The notes under the pieces were generated by a model that was not told the origin of the DNA, made no database searches, and was given only the letters and a program-made list of their open reading frames with translations. The position numbers and the translations under genes were made by a program. Shown here piece by piece: positions 1 through 10,801 of a DNA stretch of 64,000 nt (within the stretch, counting starts at the first letter, position 1; the number at the start of each line of letters is the position of its first letter). Source of the DNA: Pycnopodia helianthoides. Lineage: Eukaryota > Echinodermata > Asteroidea > Forcipulatida > Asteriidae. The stretch spans positions 18,807,094-18,871,093 of the forward strand of contig CM063255.1 of assembly GCA_032158295.1 (NCBI GenBank). Direction: 5' to 3'.

Positions 1-25
1 CAAAAGAATTGACTTCGTGCATTCT

Positions 26-207
26 GTAGGATTGGTAGTGCATGTAAAAGAACCCAGAATACTTATCACGGAAGAGTAAGGGTTAACCCCGGTGTTCCTG
101 GTTCACATAGCAAGCACCCTTGTTTACAGGTTTCCTCAGGCTTGGGAGCTACAGTGATTAAGTTCACAATCGAGGCATCCTTGGTTTCATTACCAGAATA
201 TATACAT
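26..207 (+). repeat. SINE-A fragment (3' body)
   Basis: Body of a tRNA-derived SINE without its head, in the DCAF13 intron just before exon 241. It matches in inverse orientation the copy at 2279-2620 (AGGGTTAACCCC, GTGTTCCTGGTTCACATAGC, TTTCCTCAGGCTTGGGAGC). Together they flank the DCAF13 exons as inverted repeats. Confidence 0.75.
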
Positions 208-240
208 TAATACCGATTTGTATATTTTGCTCAATTACAG

Positions 241-3170
241 CCTGTACACATTTGACATCAGGAAACTTGATATAGCATTAAACGTTCACATGGATCATGT
301 ATCGGCCGTTATGGACGTGGATTATTCACCGACGGGGAAAGAGTTTGTTAGCGGTAGCTTTGATAAGTCTATCCGGATCTTCCCTTCAGATAAAGGCCGC
401 AGCAGGTAGGAATTTTAACATCTGTAACCAGTTCGCTTCAGGATTCGAAATCCTTTTTTTCCCGATACCCATGCTGGATTATTTTCAGTCAAAAAGCAAC
501 TTTTTTTTCTACCGATTAAAAACTTGTTTTGTCAATGAAACTCTGTTTGGACACCCATATAAAGACGTTTTCTTATTAACATTAGCAGATTTGAATGTTG
601 TATTTTTTTTACCTGAAGCACAATCAGACCAAAATTGTTCTTTTAGTCAGCGGAAATAAGGAGACCAGTGATTTTAGCCCGGGCCAGTAAACTCATGTTC
701 AAACAAGTCCGGCGGTCTTGTGGTTAATACCACTTACCTTACCAAAAGTAATTGAGTCTGGTACCGGTACATGCAAATATCTTTCAGACAAATGAGATAA
801 ATTTTCTCTCAGTGCTTATTCAAGTAAAAACAGTCTACATGTTAAACTTTGTATGAAGTTCTTTCTCACTAAGATTATGGTCTTGTACAATAGATTCTGG
901 TCCGGTAAAAGTTGTGAGCTACAAGCCCTGCAGTCTCGTGGAATGTGGCCCCACATTTTAGCCCTGATTTACATATTCATATGAATTACCATAATTAAAT
1001 ATTCATTGATGCCGCAGGGAGATTTACCACACTAAGCGAATGCAGCATGTGACGTGCGTCAAGTGGAGTCTGGACAATCGCTACATTCTGTCTGGTTCAG
1101 ATGAGACCAATATAAGGATATGGAAAGCTGTCGCTTCGGAGAAACTTGGAAAGGTAATTGAATGGCCTTTTTCTAACATTGCCTCCCGCCTGTGGAACTC
1201 TCTGCCTAACCATCTGAGAGACACACACAACATTTCCCACTTCCAGCAGTCTCTTAACCCTTAGAGTGCCAGCCTTGTTTTAAAAATTCTCAATCCACAG
1301 GCCGGCCATTTAAAAAAAAAAATATTATTTCGAGTAGTAGATTGAAAGGAACGTTGGCGGCCTGTGAATGGAGATTCAGTTTGACGTTTCAGAACGTTGG
1401 CGGCGCTCGAAGGGTTCCGTGCCGGTCGTGTTTTGGCCGTTCTTTATCCAAAGGGCATTTATATATTTTTTTTGGTCGACTAGTAGAACGTATGGGAACG
1501 TTGGCGGCCTGTGGATGGATACTTTGTTTGACGTTTCAGAACGTTGGCGGCACTGGAAGGGTTAAAACACATCTTTTCAGATTGGCCTGTGAACATTTCT
1601 TGAGAATTTCTTTGATTTACCTAGACCGGCACCTTGAATGTTCAACAGATAATGTGCGCCCTACAAATGCTGTGTTATTATTGTTATTATTAATAGAAAT
1701 ACTCGCTGTGTGACCTTTGACCGTTGCCACCATCGGGGGTGTTCTCCAGGCACCCTGCTAAATGCATCAAAATGTTGAAATGAATATCTGGCTGAAATTT
1801 TTTTTTATTATTAATTAGCGCCAATAACAGGATGAATAGGAAGCGAGAAGAAATTCAAGATTCTGATTTTAAAACGATAAAAATGATTTTATTTTTAGCA
1901 CGTTTTTTTAAAATTTTTTTAATGACAGTTACACAGGCGAGAAGTTGCAGCTGCCCAGTACAACGCTAAGCTACAGGAGAAATTCCAGCATCATCCGCAG
2001 CTGAAACGAATCAAACGTCACCGTCATGTCCCCAGACCAATCTATCAAGAGACAAAGACCATCCGAGTCCAGAGAGAGTCCATCAAAAGAAAGTAAGTCG
2101 GAATCTCAATATCTTGGTTCAACTGTTTGGTGATTATTATTGTTTGGTTTTTATCCTTTCACCGATGTATGTAAAGCTCTGTATACTCAGTACTTTCCTG
2201 AGTTCTCTGAAAAAATTTCACAGGCATGTTTAATACTCGGGTGGGATTCAAACCTACCACCTTTGCCATTCCAGAGCAGATGTTATTATTATTGTTATTT
2301 ATATCTCTGGTAATGAGACCAAGGATGCCTCATAAGTGAACTAAATCACTGTGGCTCACAAGCCTGAGGAAACCTGTACACAAGGGTGCTTGCTATGTGA
2401 ACCAGAAACACCAGGGTTAACCCCTACTCTTCCGCGATGAGTGTTCTTTTACGTGCACTACCAATCCTAGTACACGGGACCTACGGCTTAACGTCCAACG
2501 CTGAAGGACAAAGCAATTATGGTCAAATATCTTGCTCAAGGACACAAGTGCCAGGACTGGGACTCGAACCCACACTCTGCCGATCAGAAACACCAGAGCT
2601 TGAGTGTATTAGACCATGCAAGTCTCAGTCTTTTTCAAAAAAAAATTGGGGAGCCTTTGGATGTCCTTGGAGATTGCTTCAACCCTAACCCTCCTTAATC
2701 CACCCCTTTAGGAAGTTATCGACTATATTTAGGGCAATAAAGCTATTTGTGAGTTTGATTTGAATAATGTCTGGTACAGTGACTTGAATAGTCACAAGTT
2801 ACAGCTTAAATTTGAATTCCTCAGACTATAGTGGCAGGAGATTCTGTCACCCCATGCGGCGAATTGTGTAGATATTGTCTGATAGCATCCTCTTTTGAGT
2901 TGATTTCCTTCAGCCCATGTTAATCTCATACGATACCAGCTTAGGCACCATCGGAGTACATTTTCAAAATAACTGATAGAGCCAAAGCCAAGGGTATTGT
3001 TTCAAAAAGGGCCATAGTACTTCTTTTTTTCCATCAGGTTTCTTTGGGTTTTACAATGCTACATTTTCTTGTTCTTTTCTAGGACCCAGAACAGAAGACG
3101 GCACAGCAAAAAAGGAGCAGTTCCACACGTTCCAGAAAGAAAGAAAAATATCGTTACCGTTGTGGAGTAA
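241..3170 (+). CDS. DCAF13: DCAF13 / SOF1 homologue, 3' part (4 exons)
   Basis: Coding exons are 241-405, 1018-1153, 1929-2092 and 3083-3170 (stop TAA 3168-3170), all with GT-AG borders and matching phases. They give about 183 C-terminal residues; the start lies left of the window (animal DCAF13 is about 445 aa). The first two exons hold the last two WD40 blades (FVSGSFDKSIRIF, then ILSGSDETNIRIWKA). The rest is the basic Sof1-like tail, with the conserved run EKFQHHPQLKRIKRHRHVP and a Lys/Arg-rich end. By family, this is a nucleolar small-subunit processome factor needed for 18S rRNA maturation and a CUL4-DDB1 substrate receptor. The acceptor of exon 1929 was chosen at the AG ending 1928 because only that site keeps the frame. 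Intron 2 (1154-1928) begins almost directly with a LINE tail. Identification is firm; missing 5' exons are inferred. Confidence 0.93.
1165..1700 (+). mobile_element. CR1/L2-type LINE 3' end, interrupted by a TTAA element
   Basis: Residual reverse-transcriptase C-terminus: SRLWNSLPNHLRDTHNISHF up to 1256, resuming at 1562 with KTHLFRLACEHFL once the inserted element is removed. The 3' end has the TAAATGC/ACAAATGC plus (TTATTA)n type tail (1660-1695). It begins 11 bases into DCAF13 intron 2. The open frame running on from the exon is fortuitous. Confidence 0.8.
1261..1561. mobile_element. TTAA-flanked MITE (CCCTTAGAGTGCC family)
   Basis: A 301-bp element starting CCCTTAGAGTGCCAGCC and ending GGCACTGGAAGGG. 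It is flanked by TTAA at 1257-1260 and 1562-1565 and sits inside the LINE reading frame. Internally it repeats GAACGTTGGCGGC segments. The ends resemble piggyBac termini (TTAACCC...GGGTTAA). A second copy is at 13231-13552. Confidence 0.88.
2190..2275 (-). repeat. SINE-C fragment
   Basis: Inverse complement of the tRNA-like head seen at 21975-22130 (here CTCGGGTGGGATTCAAACC, the inverted B box), in DCAF13 intron 3. Confidence 0.65.
2279..2620 (-). repeat. SINE-A copy (tRNA-headed)
   Basis: Begins with the (TTA)n tail and ends with the inverted head, including the inverted B box (GGGACTCGAACCC) and the CAGAGCTTGAGT segment. It lies in DCAF13 intron 3 (2093-3082). The rest of that intron, to 3082, shows nothing recognisable. 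Confidence 0.8.
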
Positions 3171-3391
3171 ATCGTCACAGTTGTTTTATATCATTGCTTT
3201 ATGTACTCAGATCATTTCAGCAAATGAAAGGAATGTTGTTGTTTTTGTTGCAAAGAAAACATGCAAAACATTTTATTTTGTGTGATGCAAGGTAATTTTT
3301 TTTTCTTCTAAGAGCTAAGGAGTTCAAAAGTGAATATGCATGAAGCAAACGGTCGAATTAACAAACTGTACCAAAATCTAGCATCTCTTAA

Positions 3392-3764
3392 AGGTATTAT
3401 ACAGGATTGGTAAGGAAAATCGTTGTTATTTTTTTTTATGAAAGCTTACTGATTCTGAAGTTCATACGAGAACCATTTTGTGTGTGAAATATTTCCTTCT
3501 GAAATGAAGTCATATTCGAGAAAACTGTATCTGAAAACCTTGAAAAAAAGGCAACAGCTGATTTCAGTTGTTACAACCAAAATTAAGGACAATTTGTTTG
3601 CATACTGAAAATTGTGCAAGATTTTCACTATTTTCTCCTGACTCACCCAACGGATTAAGCCCAAATTTTAACGGGTTTGTTATTTCATGTATATGGTTGA
3701 TCAGACAAAACATGTACACTGTATGCGACTATTTTGTCAGCTCTACCAATCCTGTATAAGACCT
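3392..3764. mobile_element. TTAA MITE, GGTATTATACAGGATTGG family
   Basis: Terminal inverted repeats AGGTATTATACAGGATTGG and CCAATCCTGTATAAGACCT, 373 bp, flanked by TTAA (3388-3391) and TGAA (3765-3768, one mismatch). It lies in or just after the DCAF13 3' UTR. The short open frames inside are not genes. Confidence 0.8.
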
Positions 3765-3904
3765 TGAACAACATCGTGTTTTGTATTATTTTTGTTCAGC
3801 TCTATTGAAGTATGCACCATGGTTTCCAGATGGAAGACATTACTGCAGTAACAGCAGAGAAAAGTAAAAACTATCAACATGGATGACTAAACATTTATAG
3901 GGAC

Positions 3905-4140
3905 TAAACAATTGCGTGACTCAGCGTACTGTAAGGGAAAAATCAACGCCTAACGGAAGTAGATGAATCTGCATTATAAGCATATTTCACAACTTAGCAA
4001 GGCATTTGTGCTTGTGTTTGCGTAGATCCCATTTCTAAGCATTCTTCGCTTACACAATTAGCGCAGAAATTCAGCACTTACACCATAAGCAGAAAACAGT
4101 GACCGAGTAAGCGCGGAATTCCGTGGTAAGCAGAGCTGTG
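3905..4140. repeat. Dispersed repeat related to 5835-6055
   Basis: Shares TAGCAGGGAATTTTTGCTTGTG-like, GCATTCTTCGCTTACACA and GCGCAGAATTC motifs with 5835-6055. Both look like degenerate foldback elements built from alternating GCTTAC/GTAAGC segments. Confidence 0.6.
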
Positions 4141-4310
4141 ACACTGTCCCTGCTCGACTTCACCAAAGAAAATACTTGTTTGTGTATTTTGCTTGAAGCA
4201 TTGTGTGTATTTGATGTGTATTACGTGGTGTCAAGCATCTACTTCAACCAAAGCAGTTTTTGTAAAGTTCTAAACCATAAGTGTAGACCATGTAATCTTT
4301 GTGTACAAAA

Positions 4311-4627
4311 AGAGTGACATTATACAATCCAGGGCCTTTCTGGCAGGCGAGATACTGCACTGGCCATATGAAAATTTGAATTTTTTGTTGTCATAATCTC
4401 CACATCAATTCATGAGTTGTCAAAATAACAGCTGAACAAGTTTTGAGATGTGGCGCCTTTCTTCATAATAAAAGTTGATAAAAATTTGAAAATGCAATCT
4501 CCATAAAATATAAGATTTGATGTGTCCTTCCATTGAGCTGTGTACAAATCGTGCCTGCTGGAAGTACAGGCTCTCAGTGGCTCTTTTGCAAACATGTGAT
4601 GTCACAGGTTACACGGTCTATACATTG
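4311..4627. repeat. Dispersed repeat, paralogue of 10146-10437
   Basis: About 315 bp shared with 10146-10437 (GAGTGACATTATACAATCCAG, GGCAGGCGAGATACT, AAATCGTGCCTGCTGGAAG, AACATGTGATGTCACAGGT). No coding potential. The terminal similarity to the CATTACAG elements suggests a decayed inverted-repeat transposon. Confidence 0.65.
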
Positions 4628-4888
4628 TGTTTCACAGTAACATTATGACATTAAGACAATGGGTGGTCTACAAAAGACTGTAGTTGACAAATTATGAGAC
4701 CCATTTATGCAGCACCTTGTAAGGGTTTACAAGGTGCTGCGGCGCATTCAGCAGCCACTGCCAGAAACACCAGGGCAAACCCAAGTATAACTGGGTTGTC
4801 TTTCAGCCATTACACAACACACAGGTTGGGACCTACAGGTAAAGGTGCTGTGGTACAATCTGCAGCCAACCCTACCACAAAACACCAG

Positions 4889-5080
4889 TGCCCAATTTCA
4901 TAGAGCTGCTTAAGCACAAAAAGTAGCTAAGCGCGACAAAATAATGCTTAACAGAATAAGGTTACCAGCCAAACTACTATGTCACATGCACAAGTTGTGA
5001 CTGGTATCCTGCTCATTTCTGCTTAGCAGACAATTGGTAAGCACTATTTTCTGCTTAAGCAGCTCTATTAAATTGGGCCC
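4889..5080. mobile_element. Foldback element (GGGCCCAATTTCATAGAGCTGC)
   Basis: Long inverted-repeat element ending CTCTATTAAATTGGGCCC. The left arm contains AGCTGCTTAAGCAC and the right arm GCTTAAGCAGCTC. Same family as 15167-15392, 51275-51516 and 60243-60484. Confidence 0.75.
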
Positions 5081-5090
5081 TGGTCGAACT

Positions 5091-5262
5091 TCTTCTCTTA
5101 ACAATAAGTGTACATGGAACCTACGGCTTTACGTCCCAACCAAAGGACGAAGCAATAATTGTTTAGTGTCTTGCTTAAGGACACAAGGTTCAAGACCGGG
5201 ACTCGAACCCACACTCTTGACAACCAAAATTTGAGTCCGGTGTGTACTCAGCCACTCGGCAC
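5091..5262 (-). repeat. SINE-A fragment
   Basis: Inverted SINE head and part of the body: CCTACGGCTTTACGTCCCA, GTCTTGCTTAAGGACACAAG, GGGACTCGAACCCACACTC. Confidence 0.75.
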
Positions 5263-5625
5263 ACTTTCATATTTTACATCAATTTTCAATCCATGAATCT
5301 CAGTCTGCTTTCACAATGTGTACACTTGTTTCGAGCTGTAAAAACAAGCTTAGATACATTTTTTAAATGTTGAATAAATGTGCTATTTTTGTGAAGTTCC
5401 ATACACTGTTCAAGGGTAATATGTTATTTATTTAAATAAAAAAGAAATTTTCTGGTAATAAAACCAAAGGACCCAAGAAGTGATAAGCACTGTGACCGGT
5501 AGGCCTGAAGATACCTGTGTGGAGAAGATGATGAAGAAATGTTCAGTTTTAGATGTGAAACACACAATAGGGGCAACTCATACAATCTGGGCCTAATTTT
5601 ATGGCTCTGCTTACTGTATTATTCC

Positions 5626-5826
5626 TCCTACTCTCAGTGACTCTTGGCAACATTTTCGAGTGAGTTGACCAACCATTTGAAACCATTCGACTGCCAAGGT
5701 TGTGCACAGAACTAACTGTGTACTATGTACATGCATTTCCTCATGGTATCATATTGCAGGCTGGCATAGTTTATCTATCATTCAAAACCACAGTGAATGG
5801 TATTGAATGGTCAGACAGCAAGAGGG
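5626..5826 (-). mobile_element. TTAA MITE, CCCTCTTGCTGTCTGACC family
   Basis: Matches the copy at 23472-23675 from CTCAGTGACTCTTGGCAACA to GACAGCAAGAGGG, followed by TTAA (5827-5830). The left end is worn. Confidence 0.75.
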
Positions 5827-5834
5827 TTAAGCAA

Positions 5835-6055
5835 AGAATTGTCGCTTAAGAAACGGGGAGTTCTGCGCTTACGTCAAACGTATTTCACAGGTTAGCAGGG
5901 AATTTTTGCTTGTGCGCTTGCGTACTCCATGTTACTAGGCATTCTTCGCTTACACAGCTAGTGCAGAAATTCGGCGCTAGCCCTGTAAAGCAAAGAATGG
6001 TGATCACAAGCGCAGAATTCGGCGGTAAGCAGAGCCATGAAATTGGGCCCTGGTA
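5835..6055. repeat. Degenerate foldback repeat ending in AATTGGGCCC
   Basis: Related to 3905-4140. Its right end (CATGAAATTGGGCCCTGG) matches the terminus of the GGGCCC foldback family. Confidence 0.55.
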
Positions 6056-6104
6056 TGGTAGTGACCAACTTGTATAATACACTAACTTGGGCTGTGTCTG
6101 CAAC

Positions 6105-6810
6105 TGTGGCTAGGGCTTCAGCTATTGCTAAGGCTGTTGCTATGGGCATCCTATACTTTAATGCATGATCATGTGACTGTCTGCAACTGTGGCTAGGGCT
6201 ATTGCTAAGGCTGTTGCTATGGGCATCCTATGTAATGCATGCATGATCATGTGACTGTCTGCAACTGTGGCTAGGGCTACGGCTATTGCTAAGGCTGTTG
6301 CTATGGGCATCCTATACTTTAATGCATGATCATGTGACTGTCTGCAACTGTGGCTAGGGCTATTGCTAAGGCTGTTGCTATGGGCAACCTATACTGTAAT
6401 GCATGCATGATCATGTGACTGTCTGCAACTAGGGCTACGGCTATTGCTAAGGCTGTTGCTATGGGCATCCCATACTTTAATGCATGATCATGTGACTGTG
6501 TCTGCAACTGTGGCTAGGGCTACAGCTATTGCTAAGGCTGTTGCTATGGGCATCCTATACTTTAATGCATGATGTGACTGTGTCTGCAACTGTGGCTAGG
6601 GCTACGGCTATTGCTATGGGCAATTGCAACCTATACTTGAATGCATGATCATGTGACTGTGTCTGCAACTGTGGCTAGGGCTATGGCTGTTGCTATGGGC
6701 ATCCTATACTTTAATGCATGATCATGTGACTGTCTGCAACTGTGGCTAGGGCTAGGCCTTTTGCTAAGGCTATTGCTAAGGGCATCCTATACTTCAATGC
6801 ATGATCATGT
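6105..6810. repeat. Minisatellite, variable 75-100-bp unit (about 8 copies)
   Basis: Repeated CTGCAACTGTGGCTAGGGCT, GCTAAGGCTGTTGCTATGGG, CATCCTATACTTTAATGCAT and GATCATGTGACTGT segments with variable numbers of the GCTATTGCTAAG subunit. It resembles an expansion of the single-copy element at 49395-49590. Confidence 0.85.
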
Positions 6811-6865
6811 GACAATCGAGCCACATCTGCTATTCCATTCACGGCCTTGCATTCAAATCAAGAAA

Positions 6866-6913
6866 CTGGTGGGGTTGGGGGTGGGGTTGGGGGTGGGGTT
6901 GGGGGTGGGGGCA
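6866..6913 (+). repeat. G-rich 12-bp repeat, possible G-quadruplex
   Basis: Four tandem GGTGGGGTTGGG units with runs of four or five G spaced by one or two T, meeting the usual G4 pattern on the + strand. Confidence 0.8.
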
Positions 6914-7179
6914 AGAAAATAGTCAGGCCCCTTTTTGGTAACAATGATAGAATAAAGTGTATGAATTCTAATAGTGCACACAGGGACATCATGATCAATC
7001 TTTCAAAGAGATGATTTTTTTATAAAAAGCTTAAATGCTGAAATTTGCTTAGTAAAAGATACTGCTGAGCAACAACAGATTACCAGTCAAATTAAATGTA
7101 TTGTGTTTATGTACATTGCTTTAACTGGTTTTCTAATTTATGTTGCCCCTGGTTTGAGGGGACAGATTGGTAGCATAAG

Positions 7180-7570
7180 ATCAATCTGTTAAGCTCCGCC
7201 CCCTTGATGGATCGACCAATCACAACTGTGAACTTACAAAATGTAAACAAGTTTCTGAATGGGTGGATTGGTGAATAGACACAATCTGCGACTGTAGTCA
7301 TGTGACTCATAGTGGGTGTAAAATGTAAACATACCAAGCAAGCAACATGCAGTGTGCATGGAAAGGCATGGCTGCTTCCTACCTTCTGGCAATGCACACT
7401 ATTCCTGGCTTGCTTGGTTCCCACTATGAGTCACATGACTCCGGTCGCTGATTGTGTCAAAACATCGGGAGATCAAAGTGAAGTCCTCGATTTACGGCAA
7501 TTACAAACACACTCTGTGCTTGCAAGGACTACCCATTTGATGGGTGGAGCTGATGGATCGGTCGATTGTT
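7180..7570. mobile_element. Foldback element with long inverted repeats
   Basis: The left arm (TGATGGATCGACCAATCA, then GTCATGTGACTCATAGTGGG) is matched in reverse on the right (CCCACTATGAGTCACATGAC, then TGATGGATCGGTCGATTG). Terminus and target duplication are not clear. Confidence 0.65.
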
Positions 7571-7829
7571 TGTGTAACTTGCTAATATCAAAATGCCTTT
7601 TTAATAATGAAATAAAATATTTTAAGATTAATGGCAATCTTTAAATGAACTTGACCTGCGATTTACTGTAACATATAATGTGTGGCTGTGTTTATGGACA
7701 ACAATTAGGCCAATATCGTTGACATTTGAAAATTAGTGCAAAAAAGTGCTAATGGCCAGAAGTTTTGACCCTGGCAGATTTTTTACTCGAAGGCCAAGTG
7801 GCAACACAACACCCATTAAAAAAAAGTTT

Positions 7830-8451
7830 TTTTATGAGATATCGCCTAACTCACAAGGCTGAAACAGGGTTACCCCCTTCACAGTTCGTAAGGATGTAGG
7901 CATGGGTATCATCCACTAGGAGCCTGGCCGGTAGAGCAGAATGCACTAGACTCCCAACTTTTTACGAAGCAATAATGGTTAAGTGCCTTAAAGGAACATT
8001 ACAGAATTGGTTTTTGCTAACAAAACAGTTGCTGGCAGTGTAAGCACTTTATATAATCCACCATATACATAAACTGACAAACTTGTAGAAGTTTGAGATC
8101 GATCGGCCATCTGGGTCATGAGAAAATAGTGCAAAACCGATTACAAATTTGCATGTGTTATACAATGCATGAATAAAACGCTCATGAGCGATAAACTCCA
8201 ATCGGAAATTAGTTTGATTTATTTCTCATCAAATATGGCATTTCAACCAGAAATATTTCTAGGGATGTTTTCTACTATCATCATCATTAGACCCTGTAAG
8301 TTTGATGTAAATCTGTGATCAAAAGTATATTTTACAATTACCAATTCTGTAATGTGCCTTTAAGTTACTCAAGGGCACAAGTGTCATGACCAGGATTCGA
8401 ACCCACACTGTGCTGCTGACAACTAGACCACTCAGCCACGACATGCCACAA
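7830..8451 (-). repeat. SINE-A variant split by a TTAA MITE
   Basis: SINE parts at 7830-7991 and 8360-8451 join, once the insert is removed, into AAGTGCCTTAA followed by GTTACTCAAGGGCAC and the inverted head with B box (GGATTCGAACCC). The unbroken relative at 39113-39476 reads straight across this point. Confidence 0.8.
7992..8359. mobile_element. TTAA MITE, AGGAACATTACAGAATTGG family
   Basis: 368 bp, termini AGGAACATTACAGAATTGG and CCAATTCTGTAATGTGCCT, TTAA at 7988-7991 and 8360-8363. Nested in a SINE. Family members: 24307-24727, 29873-30244, 31085-31459, 32863-33236, 34638-35012. Confidence 0.9.
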
Positions 8452-8836
8452 ACAGGTACATGTGTGTATACTGGTGCAACAGAAGCAGTCAAGTGAAAAG
8501 AGTTGAGGCAGAGTTGAGAGAGAGGCAGAAAGCACACAGAAAAAAAAGCAAGGGACGAACAATGAAGTAGGTGACAAAGGGGAGACAAAGGAGGGTAAAT
8601 GGAGTGAGAAAATGTCAACAAGGGTCCTTGCTCTATGCTTGCTCTATGGGTCCACACACCACCATCAGCTTTAGCATTTTTAAAGACTTTGTTCAAGCTA
8701 TTTCATAATAATCTTACTGATTTTCTGAGGACAAACTGGAAATCGGATTTATAGATGAAGAATATCATATCTTGATTTGGTAGGATTCTCTTGAGGACAA
8801 CACAGAGAGCCGTGCAGAGAAAAATGGTGCATTTAA

Positions 8837-9429
8837 CCCTTTTTCTGCCAAATTGTTTGGACATAAACAGCCGCTAGTGACCGCACTATTTGACCACTCA
8901 AGTGTGAAGCCTGCATTCTTACACAACAGAAAGCTTACATTCAAAGGCCATTTTTACAAACTCTATTATCTCCTTGAAGATATTGCTATACAGCAAAACA
9001 AGTAATGAATAAGTTGGAGGGTATGGAGGGTGAACATAGAAAAAACTACAGCTTTATTACAAATGACCTTTGTGCTCAGGCTTGAATGCCTTTTTTGGGT
9101 GTAAAGAAGAGGGGGTATTAGTGTAGTCGACTAAAGTTGCCTATGGTAAGGAAGAGGGGGTAAGAGTGCAGTCCACTAAAGTCACCTATGGTAAGGAAGA
9201 GGGGGTAAGAGTGCAGTCGACTAAAGTCACCTATGGTAAGGAAGAGGGGGTAAGAGTGCAGTCCACTAAAGTCACCTAGGGTAAGGAAGAGGGGGTAAGA
9301 GTGCAGTCGACTAAAGTCACCTATGGTAAGGAAGAGGGGGTAAGAGTGCAGTCCACTAAAGTCACCTATGGTAAGGAAGAGGGGGTAAGAGTGCAGTCGA
9401 CTAAAGTCTCCCATGGTAAGGAAAGGGTT
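8837..9429. mobile_element. TTAA element carrying a 45-bp minisatellite (short allele-like copy)
   Basis: Starts CCCTTTTTCTGCCAAATTG at TTAA 8833-8836 and ends GGTAAGGAAAGGGTT before TTAA 9430-9433. The non-array part (8837 to about 9100) matches, inverted, 41450-41641 of the larger copy at 39733-41641. The array lies next to one terminus. Confidence 0.88.
9117..9420. repeat. 45-bp minisatellite, about 7 copies
   Basis: Unit GGTAAGGAAGAGGGGGTAAG plus AGTGCAGTC(G/C)ACTAAAGTCACCTAT. The 45-bp period is divisible by three, so long open frames appear on both strands; they are a by-product of the repeat. Confidence 0.95.
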
Positions 9430-10145
9430 TTAACAATATGGGATAAAGTAAACCATAGAACAAAATCCGAGAGAAACCAAAAGTCAAGGACATCATTGAA
9501 AAAATAAAGGAGATCAAATGGAGATGGGCTGGCCATGTATCAATGGTCCAAGTAGCCTTGTCCAAGGCTCTTTACGTAAGCACCCCGCTTTGAATTCACC
9601 AGGTAGCATAACAATACTGGCACAGTACTGCAGTACTTGATTTACAGTATACCGTGGGGTCGAAGTATGGTTTTTCAACCTCGTACCAAAAACAAAGCCG
9701 AAACAGAGCCTTGTTCATAGTTTTTCTAGACGAATGACAGAATGGCAACCTAGAAGAGGCAAGAAAAAGAGAGGACGGCAAAAGAGAAGATGGAGAGATG
9801 ACAACACAGCACACATGGGCATGGCTACATGGACCAGAGTGGCTAGAGAGAAAAAGGCAAATGGAAGTTTTCTTGAGGAGGGCTTTGTCCAACAGGTGGA
9901 TGAACTAAAGACTTGATGATGGGGATAATGAGGATGATGATTTCAGGATTGGTTTCATCATTGGCATAACTCCCCCCCCCCCGCCCCAATTTTAAAATCT
10001 GACCTTTTGAGATTAAAAATTACCAGACTGAAATGTTACATTATTTGCTACAATGAGATAATTTCAATATTTGTAAAACTGTTTTTTCAATTTACACCCA
10101 GACGATGTATTTGTTTTTACCACATCACCTTTGTTTACTGAAAGA

Positions 10146-10437
10146 GTGACCTTGTACATTCCAGGTCAGTGTCTGGCAGGCAGGATACTAACACTGGTTA
10201 TATGGGAAATTTCACATCTTGAATTATTATTTCCGCATGAATTCAAGAGTTATAAAAATAACAGCTGCACAAGTTTGAAAATGTGTTACTTTCTTCATGT
10301 CAATAGTTGATTACAGTAAGACAATCTCCATGAAAAAAATTAATAAATGTTTTTTTCCATTGAGCTGCCTACAAATCGTGCCTACAGGCTGTGACTCTTT
10401 TTTAAACATGTGATGTCACAGGTCACATGGTCTATAA
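10146..10437. repeat. Dispersed repeat, paralogue of 4311-4627
   Basis: Matches 4311-4627 with several small indels. The stretch 9917-10145 on its left holds only a poly-C tract near 9970, and 10440-10800 shows no recognisable feature. Confidence 0.6.
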
Positions 10438-10801
10438 AGGAATCCACACTGAAAGATGATATTATGCAAATTTTACGATGAGATTGAAACCAGGATTGTT
10501 TTATTAATGGCGCAGAAATACTCATCTGCTTTACAATACTTCAGTACTTACAAACTACATTATTAGCATTCGTGGGGAAACTGCTTAGTCTTCATTCAAG
10601 TCAGAATTCTGTTCATTTGTGTACCCCATTAACATTAACATGAGAGTTTACCGGTTTGTATGGGAGACTAGAGGTCGTTTACTAAACTGTCAAAAATCAA
10701 TTAGTCAGATAAAGACACAATAATATAGGCACACATTTGCAGTCTCCTTTGAATTCACAAACATTGTACTTCACAACTTGATTTGATGAAATGATATTAC
10801 T

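Larger units (their letters stand above)
8785..9916 (+). mobile_element. LINE 3' coding remnant split by a 593-bp TTAA element
   Basis: Left part 8785-8836 reads LRTTQRAVQRKMVHL; right part from 9430 continues TIWDKVNHRTKSERNQK, then (after a frameshift) KEIKWRWAGHV. From 9734 it reads MTEWQPRRGKKKRGRQKRRW onward to a stop at 9914-9916. The KWRWAGH...GRQKRRWRDD tail is typical of the C-terminus of non-LTR retrotransposon polymerases. It is truncated and frameshifted. Confidence 0.85.

Noticed and set aside
1040..1264. DCAF13 exon 2 extended as one open frame to 1264
   Set aside because: The frame beyond 1153 is a LINE tail read through the donor; splicing to 1929 restores the conserved Sof1 domain.
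7312..7644. 110-codon open frame
   Set aside because: Lies in a foldback repeat; no protein motif, and the opposite strand gives a similar frame from the inverted arm.
9118..9414. Open frame with 15-residue repeats ([14 protein letters not shown])
   Set aside because: Product of the 45-bp array; no start context, splice signal or unique sequence.
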